Source: Vitis vinifera (lineage: Eukaryota > Streptophyta > Magnoliopsida > Vitales > Vitaceae). From it: a stretch of DNA of 64,000 nucleotides. The stretch's first letter is position 1; every line of letters starts with the position of its first letter. The notes beneath the pieces are model-generated. The model saw only the letters and a list, made by a program, of their open reading frames with translations, was not told where the DNA came from and made no database searches. Below are positions 12,307 through 23,100 of this stretch, in pieces. The stretch covers positions 3,835,001-3,899,000 of the forward strand of contig NC_081822.1 in NCBI RefSeq assembly GCF_030704535.1, read 5' to 3'. Both the position numbers and the translations under genes were made by a program.

Positions 12307-15300
12307 ATGGACTCAACAAATGAAATAGAGGCTCCACAAGATATGCTGCTGGATATGGAAATCACATCCTTCTTTGACTCAGCTCCTCCTCTAAAGGATG
12401 GGATTGATATCGATAGAAAGATAACTGAGTTTATTGAAAGGCATTCTCCACTATCAGGCAAGTTCTCCTCTATTCATTAGCCTTAATTATGTCCCTTTTT
12501 ATTTCACGTTCATGATTTTATAATGTTGAATGTGAGTTCTTGGAATGTGTATTTGCAGGAAATTTAGGAGAGAGAAGAATTGTATGTGTGACATCTGGTG
12601 GTACCACAGTTCCTCTGGAGCGACGATGTGTTCGCTTCATTGATAACTTCAGCTCTGGCCATAGAGGAGCAGCATCAACAGAGTACGTAATTTTACATCT
12701 TTTTGGTTACTTGATCTGCTATATTCCAAGTTTTAATCCTATTTTAACAAGATGGCCTTGCTGATGGCAGGTATTTTTTGAAGGCTGGATATGGTGTTAT
12801 TTTTCTCTATCGAAGGTTTCATACCATTTTCTAAATTTACCTTACAGAAGTTAACATGGTCTAAAAGAAGCTCGTTCCTTGTATTTATTTATTTTTCTAT
12901 CTATATGTTGAGGGTAATAAACGGCCTTATATGTAGGGGATCCTGCCAGCCATATTGCAGATTCCTCCCTGATGATCCATTCCTTGAATGTTTTGAGTTC
13001 ACCCAAGAGTCCAATGTTCAAGGTTTGTGGTTTCTGTTAACCATGGGCTTAATCCATAGACATGAAACATGATATCTTGAAAAGTGAATACTCCTTCTGT
13101 CCATGCTTGTAGAAGTTGCAAACTGCACTGCACCTTGAGAAGAGAATTTGATTTGATTAACTTTACTGACAATGTAGGCCTTTGCTATGAATAATTCAAA
13201 TGCTTGAGATTCATGCTTTGGTTATCCATAAGAAATTTTTATTTTTATTTTGTGTCCTTGTAATTGATGTTTTTGCGTTTGGGTGCTCTTTGTACATTCC
13301 CATTGTACAAGTACCATGATGTCAGGCACTTATTTTCTTTATATATTTTCTAATCTGCTGATCAATTTTTTCCCCTTAGTTTCCTAAACTTAATTGTTTC
13401 ATTCTATTTAAATGATTTGCTTAATATGGAGGGTAAAACACCTTTAATATTCATTGAATATTCCATAGCAACTTTATTGTAGAAATAAATTGGATGAGCA
13501 AATCTTGTTCTAGAAATACATTCTGTAGCAACTTCATTGTAGATAAACATTAGTCTATCTATTCCTTAAGAATTTTATAATCAATTTCAAATTGTGTTGC
13601 ATAAACTATTGATGATTCTTACTAACTTGATTAAGCTTTATCTCACATTTCAGTTAGTGAGTCACATTTTGAAGTGGTGAAGAAGGCCATCAGTAATCAT
13701 CATGCTGTATGGGCCATCCATCTTTATCCTATTTATTTGTAAAGTGCCAAAATTTTATTCAATCTCTTAGAGTTTTAAAACCTGATCCTGTTTGTTTCTT
13801 TGTCTTAGCTCTCCCGATTTCATAATTTAATTGCGGAAGATTAACTCAATATAACAGTGTTTCATTTTAGGTTTTTCATTTATCGTGCAGGCAATAGCGG
13901 AAGGCATGTTGTTGAAACTTCCCTATACAACCATATTTGAGTATCTTCAGGTCAGATGATCGTTTTATGTTTTTCTGAAAATCCACATTCTGTCTCAAAT
14001 GCAGGTACAACATGATGTTTTTCATGTTTTCTTGTGTCCATCTATGGGCTTATTTATCTGTTGGTATCGGTGATCATCTTTTCTTGTGCATATGCTCCCT
14101 TTGGCATATTCCTGTATATTGCATGGTTGACTTGCCTCTGAGGAATAGTTTGAATCATAAGAAGTATCATAACTGTGTAATTAAGTTGCAAATTCAGTAA
14201 GTTGACTAGTTCCTACAAAATTAGGAAACTAAGTATCCATTTGGATATGCCTCTTGTTTTCTGTTTTTAAAAATACTATGATTTTTAAAATCTGATTATA
14301 TAATTTTTATTACCTTAAATTTTAAAATTTTTCTAAAGTAATTTTTAAGTACATTAAGCAAGTTGACTAATTTTTTAAGTAATTTTTAAGTATATATTTT
14401 TTTGTACGAGTTCTATTTTTTATGTAGAAGTTTCTATTTTTAAAAACAAAAATTATGAAGCATATTGATGTGAACCTCAATTGACACGCTTTGAAACCCA
14501 ACAAACAGTATTGGAATAATTGCCCAAGAAAGCTAAAATACAGATTTTTGATAGAACCCTGATCCAACGTTTATAAGTGAAACGCGAACCAAAAGTATAA
14601 GTAACAGACCTTGACCCAATGATTACAATGGAATCACGAACCGAAGGTATAAAGTTTGAACGCCACAAGGAAGAATCCCTGATAAGTTCACAGTTCTTGA
14701 AGAACCAAAAGAAGAGCAAAGCCTCACATTTTCTGATAATTTGATTGAATAAAAAATCAGATTTGAGGCCCTTGTACTGTGAGAAAAGAATGATTCTCAT
14801 ATTCATCGATCCATTCATGATTTGAGGCGAAAAAATTGGTAAATGAAACAACCAATCAGGATTCTTGGGCATTTGAAAAGGTAACCTGGAAGCCTTATTT
14901 TTCATCACCTAGAAATTCTCTACCCTACATATTAGAAAAATAAAACAAGAAAGTATACAACTATACAATCTTGGAATTCTGGGAATTAATTTCTTGCCAT
15001 TTTCATTCATATTTGTCAACAGTTATGAGAAGCTCCTTTTCAGCAAGTAGTTCTGTCCATTAAATATTTGATCTTTGCATTGGAGCAGATTTTACACAAG
15101 ATTGCAGTACCAATGAGGACTCTAGGAGGACAAGGAATGTTTTACCTTGCAGCTGCAGTATCAGACTTTTATGTTCCATGGAACAGCATGGTAATGGTTG
15201 AATTTATTTGAAAAATATAAGATTATATCTCACAAGCCTCTATGAGAACTCTCTTTGGTACGTTTGGAGCATAAGAAGGTTGAGGCCTCAAAGTTTGTCC

Positions 15301-16341
15301 TAGTTCTGAGGAAAATAGGCTAGCCATTACACTCCACAATCACCTAATATCATGCTTCATTAACGTAATAATTGCAGACCATGAGGGATACACTCCATGT
15401 TCACCTAATGTCATGCACCACTACAATTATAGTTGCATACCATAAGGATACACACATCTTCTAACTGCATTTATTAACACTTTACACAAATGGAGCTTAA
15501 GGCTGCAGTCAGTGAAAAGTAGAAATCCAAGAAATGTTTTTGAAATTCTCCCGCTATAATGTTTAAGCAGAGAAATTTAAGCTTTTTTAAATATATATTC
15601 CTTTTTATCCAAAATGAGAAAAATTACTGCCTTCTGTGGTGAATTATGCTCATCTTGTAATCCTGTAACAATGAGATTTCAATGGCAATGGCAACAAAAG
15701 CATGTGGATGGTGGGAGTTTCTGCAATCATAACTAGACATACTTTTTTGAAGTACTAAATGGCAGACCAAGAGAATTTAACTTTCGAAGTTCCCATACTT
15801 GGAAAATAGAATTACTTCCTAAATGTTAGACTACTCATTTGTCATGGATGCAGAAGGACACGCACATACACATTCTCATGAAACTCAAAAATCTGAAATA
15901 GTCACTTGAATGCATTGTCATTTATGTGAATTTGCTCAGTAAGGCATAACATGTACAGGCAGAACACAAGATTCAGTCAGCATCTGGCCCGTTAGATATG
16001 CGGCTCGTTCAAGTACCAAAAATGCTCTCAATGCTGAGGAAAATATGGGCTCCCTTGGCCTTCTGCATATCATTCAAGGTTAGTTATTTTTCTGCCTTTA
16101 ATTAATAGTGTTATATTTTTGTCGTTAATTTAAAAATTGCTAATGAGATGGATAGGTTTCAACTTTATCCTTTAAATTAGGAAATATCTTCCTAGTACCT
16201 GAGGGGTGCCCTCGTAAGCCTGCATGGCAGGCAACATTAACTTAAATTGTAGTTCCCAACCAGACCAACCAACTCTCCCTCGTCCCCAATTATCACCAAC
16301 CAACACTTATCACCACCCCAAGCCCAAACCCAAACCCAATC

Positions 16342-16381
<40 letters not shown>

Positions 16382-16736
16382 AAAAAGAGAGTAAAAAACA
16401 AAAAAATATGTAAGATTGAAATGGCAATGTTTGTTTAGTTAGAGGAGGGCAAATTTTTCTTGTTAACATTGTCAATTTTTTTAACAGCTGGAGACAGATT
16501 CAAATATCCTTTTACAAAAGGCTGATATGGCTCTTCAGAAGTACAAGATGCATGCTGTGGTAGCAAATGAGCTTTCAACTCGTAAAGATGAGGTTGTGGT
16601 TGTTACAAGTAATGAAAGGATATCTGTTAAACGGGACAAGGCTGTGGCTGGTGATGATGTTGAGAATCATCTGATCAAACTCCTTGTTGATAGGCATTCA
16701 CTCTATATTAAAGCTGGCCCAGACCATGGTGCCTGA
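12307..16736 (+). CDS. PPCS: Phosphopantothenate--cysteine ligase (PPC synthetase, coenzyme A pathway)
   Basis: Nine coding exons: 12307-12457, 12559-12682, 12771-12815, 12937-13022, 13654-13706, 13891-13950, 15089-15190, 15959-16078, 16488-16736, giving 329 aa. It joins cysteine to 4'-phosphopantothenate, the second step of CoA synthesis, in the cytosol. The nucleotide-binding fold opens with [12 protein letters not shown] (residues 60-71), followed by [10 protein letters not shown]. Family blocks follow: [33 protein letters not shown] and the C-terminal [11 protein letters not shown]. Length and block order match Arabidopsis COAB/At1g12350 as I remember it. Only GC at 12458-12459 (AG|GCAAGT) restores the frame at the first coding junction, so this is a GC-AG intron; the others are GT-AG. 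The gene converges on the J-protein gene, stop codons 376 bases apart. AATAAA motifs at about 16773 and 17021 are candidate poly(A) signals. Confidence 0.95.
13951..15088. other. Large PPCS intron with unidentified repeat-like sequence
   Basis: Within this intron, 14230-14460 is AT-rich with short internal inverted motifs (GTTTTTAAAAA type) resembling a decayed miniature transposon. The block at 14470-14910 differs in composition and keeps a 143-codon minus-strand open frame with no recognisable domain. Neither could be assigned to a family. Confidence 0.35.
16344..16378. repeat. (AT)n microsatellite
   Basis: About 17 uninterrupted AT units in a PPCS intron, directly preceded by a CCCAAA-rich run (about 16317-16343). 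Confidence 0.9.
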
Positions 16737-17112
16737 AAGCTTACTTGAAAGGCGAATTTTTCTTAAACAAACAATAAAGGCACCTAAAACAATATTAAAC
16801 CAAGTCACAGGGTGGGTTCAATGGGAACATGGTGCATCTTTTCTTTCTTGAAGTACCTTTTGTCGAGAAGAACTTGTATGTTGCACAAAGTCGCATACAT
16901 TTGAGGACAATTTTGTTGTATGTTGTACGGAAGTCTGACTTCGAGCTTTATAAGTCAAGGACAAATTTTCATTCATTTCTTTATAATCTGGAAGAAATCA
17001 TATATACAGTTTCTTTGTACAATAAAATATGGGTATGAATTTCAGAGGAACGTTCCAAAGTATTGTAGATTAGAAAGGAGGCGGATGTGTCAACATGTGC
17101 AAAGAGTTTTAG

Positions 17113-20100
17113 CTACAATGCTTCATCATCAGTATCGAGCTCAAGGCCCTCTGCAGCTAAAAGCTGACTGATAGACTTCTTCATTTCTTCCTCAGCTTTC
17201 TTTCGCATCAAGTCCCTTTTCTTTAAGATTAGTGTGTGCCGCTTAAGGGTATTAGAGAAGTACTCCTTGGATGCCTTCTTTTCTTTTGCCAGGATCCTCC
17301 TCTCTTCTTCTGGATCAATCTGAAAATTCCTCCAAATGCATCAAACTTCAAAAACTTTCTTCATCGAGATATGTGACCACAATTTTGTGACTCAGGGGTT
17401 CCATTTGTTTTAATTTGTTCCAGTGATACATGAAATGGGAATCTGTGAATAAGCTGTTAGATGATGCATGCAACAGCTTTTTGTGCACTCATTTTGTAGC
17501 ATGATTTATTTTGTCGAGATATTTAATTCAATACAATACCTTTGAACGGGAAAGACGGCGTGCACGAAGGTTCAACTCACGCTGCTGCTGCTCAGCCCAA
17601 GCTGCAATGGCCATATCACCCCGCTGGTCAAAAGCTTTTCGCTTTTTCATTAGCCACTCCATCCATGCTTGAGATGCCTGGCAGACCAGTGACAACCACA
17701 TGCCTTAAGTGACTCGAATGGCAATAAAATTAGTAGGCAAATACATATCTTTCACTTGAAAATGTCTGTACAACCAGAATTTTCCATTCTCCTCCAAGAT
17801 TTTCAAGGACTTGTTTCTATCAAAAACTGAAGTCCATCTGGGTCCAGGACTCAGAATGATATCATGCAAACTAAATTCCTTTTGCACTAAATTGAGGTCT
17901 AGTGAGAAAACCCCCTTTTTTTCTTTTTCCCCTGATAGGTAAATAAAGTGACATCTAGTGAGAAAACAAAAACTGGAGGATCACAAATCTGGAAATTCAT
18001 GATATGTGGGCAAGCTAAACTTAGAAATGATTTTACCTTCATTGGGTTAACTCGGTTGTCATTATCATATTGCCTCCGCTTCTTATCATCTATGAGCAAC
18101 TCATAGGCAGCTTGAATCTTAATGAATCGAGCTTCAGCTGTTTCCCCTTCTGCAAGGGTCCCCCTACCATCATAAACTTTAAATCAAGAAAAATGATCCA
18201 TCAGTTCCTGGTCCAAGAATAAGGCAATATTTCAAACGTCGCACTACTCTAAAAGAAATCCATGACCAGACAATTATTAGGCCATCAAATCTCCAGTCTT
18301 TCTTTCTTTTCTTTTCTTTTTTCTTTTTTTTTTCCCCCCCTAAGTTTTTGGTTTGATAGGCAAATAAGAATATAAATCACCAATGAAAAAAAGGTGGTGC
18401 ATGCCTAATACACAGGTAGTATACATCTAAAAGGCCCAAAAGAGATACAGCTAAGAACCATAACCACACTCTAATTACTTTAGAGCACAACCACTCGGCA
18501 AAATCTAGTAAGGACACAAAACCAGCTTGAACACCATATTGAATGGACCTTTGAGATCATAGGTGTGGATTACAAATAAGGGAATCCTTAAGATTATGTT
18601 TGGTTCCCTAATTATTTGAAGGAAAATGTTGAGGAAAGAAAATAGAGAGTAACGGTAGAAGGAAAGAAAAAGGAAAGGAAAAGTAAAGAAAAATAAAAAA
18701 TAAATTTAAAGGAAACAAATTATTTTTATATGCTATTTCAAAATCATTTTTTAACTATTCCATATAAAAATTAAATAATTCAAAAATGAATAAGATGACT
18801 ACTTTTAATTATATTTGATTTTCTTTTATATTTTTCATAGTATAACCAATCATGAGAAAATCGTTTTCTTTAACATCTTTTTTTCTTTAGCACTTTCTTG
18901 GAACCAAACATAGCATAAAAGATTGATATGAGCGTTGCACCCCCTCAGAATCTTTGATTATACTCCTAAAAAATTATCCAAAATAAGAAAAGTGGAGCTA
19001 TTGTTCATGCCTTTCTTCTCTTCTTGTTTAAATGGTTCTCATGCCAACCTATTAACAACTTTTTCACTACAAAAGAAAGAATCCATGAGATACTAAATAA
19101 AGAGAAGATGGTCCATGCATATTCTAACAATGGGTTCCCTATTTTTAAAGCCCTTGAAAATACTTGTTTTAATTTTTTTGTCCAATAAATAGGGAAAATA
19201 GTAAAAAATAGTGAAAATATTTTTAAAAATTGTCATTGGCACGTTGATTCATTTTCAAATTAAAAATTGTCATTGTCGAGTGCGTGGGAAGGGCACTCAT
19301 TGCACGGGAGGAGAGGGGAGGGCATCCATGTGCCTTTCGATGGGCAACATTGGGCGGAAGGCATGGGTGAGCCCCCGAGGTGAGCGCAACATTGCCCATT
19401 GGCACGTTTTTCCAAGGCAACATGCCCGATCGAGGGCTCCTCGACAAGCCGAGACAAGACCGAGCACATGAGGAGGGCACTCGTTGCATGGGGGGGAGAG
19501 ACATCCATGTACCTTTTGATGGGCAACGTCGGGGATGGGGGACATCCGCGTGCCTTTATATGGGTAGCGTTGGGCAGGAGGCATGGGTGAGCCCCTAGCG
19601 CGAGCCGTGACGTTGGTTATTGGCACGTTTTTCCAAGGCAACATGCTTGCTCAAGGGCTTGAGAGCTCCTTGACGAGCCGATAAAGGGGCCGAGTGCGCG
19701 GGGAGAGCACTCATTGCATGGGGAAAGGGATATACGTGTGCCTTTTGATGGGCAACGTTGGGTGGGAGGCATGGGTGAGCCGCGTTATTGGCCATTGGCA
19801 TGGTTTTCCGAGGCAACATGCTCGCTTGAGGGCTCGAGGGCTCCTCAGCGAGCCGAGACGGGGAGGGATGGGGCCAAGTGCATGGGGAGGGCACTCATTG
19901 CATGGGAGAGAGGCATGTCCACATGGGCATGGGATGCGTCGGGGAAGCAGCATGGACGGGGCACGGAGTGACTGCAGTTGCGTGCGAAAGCTCCCAACAG
20001 TGTCGTGGGCGTGCTCTCTTCGCATTAGCGTGTCGTGGGCTTTAGGGTGGCATGGGCGGCCACACGCCAAGGGCAGCACACATTGTAGCGTGCCTAGGCG

Positions 20101-23100
20101 GGTGGTGCTGCCAACCCACAAAGGCAAGCACACTTCCTCCCCCCTCACCCCCTCTTAAAGAGCATTTTGAGCCATTTTGGAAATGCCTCGAGGAGACATT
20201 ACCAATGTTTTCAGAACCGGACCGGTGATCGAACCGGAAAAGTTACCGGTTCACGGTTCACTGGTCGGACCGGCGGTCGAATCGCTATTGAACCGGTGAC
20301 GTCATAAATATATAATTTATATATTATTAAAATTAAAAATAATTATAAAAATTTTAAAATATATATGAATAAATTAAAAATCAATAATATTATCAAATTA
20401 AATCATATTAATATTTTTAATTTTGTTAAATGAAATATGTAAAATATTTAAATATGAATATATTAAAAATGAAAATTTAAACTAATTTTATCATTTTTAA
20501 AAATATTATATTATTTTTATTTAACATTACAAAAAAAATTTAAAATCTAATATATATTATTTTGTTTAGCATCTTAACTAACAAAAGCTGTGTAGCCGAG
20601 TGGTGCCTTGGATGTCTTCCGAATCTGGGGTCCAAGGTTTAATTCCTCTTGGCTGGGGGACTTGTTATTATTTTTTTCATTCATTTGGTTGGTTAGGAAT
20701 CCCACATCGGATTCAAAGAGAAATGAGGATGCCAAGGGTGCCTATAAATTCTATCCACATTGAAGGTCTATGTATTGCCTCATTGGGTGGGCTCAAGACT
20801 AAGCCCACAATATGGTTGAGTGGGATTTGGGCTTTGTCTTGATGAGACAAGGCCCAGAATGGGCATTTGCCAAAACTTTTTTATGCAAGGGAGCCTTTAA
20901 AATGGAGGTTCAAATTGAACCGTTCGGTTCGATTGAACCGTCCGGTCGACCGGTCCGACCGCCGATTTCAGCGATTCGTGGCCGGTTTAAATCTTAAACA
21001 GTTCAATAAGCAAATCGGACCGGAATTATGACCGGTCGACGGTTGAACCGGTTGGACCGGCCGGTCCGGTCCGGTTTTTAAAACATTGGACATTACCCAT
21101 ACTTGAGGAGACATAATGACATTTTTTAATTACAAAAGAGTTTTTAATTCATTTTTTTTATTTAGAATCTCTTTATAATAATTATATGAACCCATGGAAA
21201 AAAAAATTGGGCCCAAAAAATATTTATTTTAATTTTTTTGTCCGAAATTAGGGAAAAATAGTGAAAATATTTTTCAACCTATAAACTGCCACAACCCCCT
21301 AGCCTTCTAACAATGGATGAGAAGATGGTTTACCGATTTATTTGCATTTCTACACATATAACAGTAACTTGCTAATGATCATCCTCTTTTCTTGTGTTGT
21401 TCCAAGGTTGGGATCTTTCTCCATGCGCCTCCCACATGAAGAAACCCACTTTAGTTGGAGCCTAAGAGCTTAACATTACCTTTAGGGGAATGACACCACA
21501 CCCTTTAACTCCAAGGTAGAATGCAAAATCCTCACTGAGAATTTACTATCCTTCTAAACCATTCTATCCTCCTTACTACACTTTCCTAACACATGTAGCA
21601 TTCGAAGTAGCTCCTCAATGCTATCCATCTCCCAATGTTAGAAATTTCTTTGGAAACACAATGTCCACAAAGACCTACTTACCCTCTACCACCCAAGCCT
21701 TCTTGACAGCAGCAAAGAGAATGGAAATGGAGAAGAGTCCTTTAAAGGAACATCACCCCACACTACACGACTTCCCAAAATTTAATTCTTCTCCCATTGC
21801 CTACCTCAAACCTTGTGTTGTGCTTAAAAGCTCCGCATCCTTTTACTATCGCCTTCCACAAACTAACATCATACCCCTCCCTCCCATCTTTGAGAGGAAT
21901 TACCTTTTCTATAGTGCTAATCTTTTGGAAAATCTCTCCTCTACCATATCCAAACAGCTGAAGACTTAAAAGGAGCTCTTAGAGGCAGGCTTAAGTAAGT
22001 GATAGGTAGCTTTCCCACCCCACAACCCTATACCAAAGCAACTTCCACCACATTAGGGACCTCCCCTACTAGAATTAGTTCACTTTATTCAAGTTTATTT
22101 TCAGTCTTGGTGAAGCTGAAGCCTCAAACCGAAGCAAAACCCAACTCATGGTTTAATTGATATGAGCAAGGTTCCAAACAAGGAGGTGTGAAATCTCCAC
22201 TCCCTCTCCTCCTCCACCCCCTATCATGGAAACCAAAATGAAGCCTCCTCTGCCCTTCTCAAGAGAATGCTAAGGGCATCCATCACCAAAACAAATAGAT
22301 AAATGGGATAGGGGTCTCCTTGTCTCAAACCATTTGAGCTATGAAAAAATCCAAAAGGTGGGCCAATCACCAAAACTAAAAACCTTATTGTTGGAACGCA
22401 AAACTGAATCCAATGAATCAATTTCTACCTTAAGCCTATTTTTTTTGCATCACCTCCATGAGAAAGTTCCAGCTTACATGGTCATAAGACTTTTTCAGTA
22501 TCTAACTTACAAACAACTTCTCCTCTATGACTTCTTAATCTTGAATCAATAGCCTCATTGGCAATAAGAGTTGGATTTAAGATTGCCTCCATTTCACAAA
22601 TGCAGTATGAGAACCCACTCACTCTATCTAAACAAGTTCCACTACATAAAGAAATAAATTAAAATAGGAACATGTTGTAATCATTTTTCTCATTTCAGCA
22701 TGTTGCTCATGTGGAACTTACTAGTTGTCAAGTCCCAAACCCCAATAGTCAAGATATACATGCATACACAAGGTGCTCAGTTCGAGTGTCCATAAGGTTG
22801 TAACTCATTGTTTTCCCCTCTTTTTGGGCAACAATCGGAAAAGAGCTTTGAAATCCCTCCAATTAACATGCTTTCCATGCCAATAAGTCATAAAGCTAAT
22901 AGCACCCCCTTAGAGTGAAAAAAGGAAATGAGATTTGTCAAAACCTGCATACAATGTAATCATACAAGATACATATGCCAAGTTTCCAATCTCACATATC
23001 CATGAAACAATATAACCAGTTAATTTCTTTCTTTCTTTCTTTCTTTGATAGGCAAAAGATAACCTACCATTTATGCATAATGTTATTATAAGTGGGATAA

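Larger units (their letters stand above)
20203..21088. mobile_element. Non-autonomous hAT-type element, 886 bp, with internal tRNA-like and snRNA-promoter-like parts
   Basis: The termini are CAATGTTTTCAGAACCGGACC and, inverted, CAATGTTTTAAAAACCGGACC, flanked by a perfect 8-bp duplication GACATTAC (20195-20202 and 21089-21096). CA(A/G)TG ends with 8-bp duplications are the hAT signature. Long CCGG/ACCGG-rich subterminal repeats flank an AT-rich core with no transposase. Within the core are Pol III box A-like and box B-like motifs, an snRNA-type upstream element and a TATA box, listed separately. It sits in intron 2 of the J-protein gene. Confidence 0.85.
19167..21274. repeat. 2.1-kb segment bounded by ~50-bp direct repeats
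   Basis: TTTTAATTTTTTTGTCC, a short variable spacer, AGGGAAAA and AATAGTGAAAATATTTTT occur in the same order and orientation at 19167-19224 and 21227-21274. Between them lie the GC-rich tandem repeat and the hAT element. The repeats have diverged by a few changes and one short duplication. They may be the outer ends of an old insertion or traces of a segmental duplication; the family is not recognised. Confidence 0.5.

Noticed and set aside
14477-14908. 143-codon minus-strand frame in a PPCS intron
   Set aside because: No family resemblance; the surrounding block looks like old repeat sequence.
19064-19080. CACTACAAAAG, like the end of a CACTA transposon
   Set aside because: No matching inverted end was found on the far side and no target duplication.
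19223-20158. Several long overlapping open frames on both strands (up to 154 codons)
   Set aside because: They follow from GC-rich tandem repeats, overlap each other in opposing frames and contain no domain.
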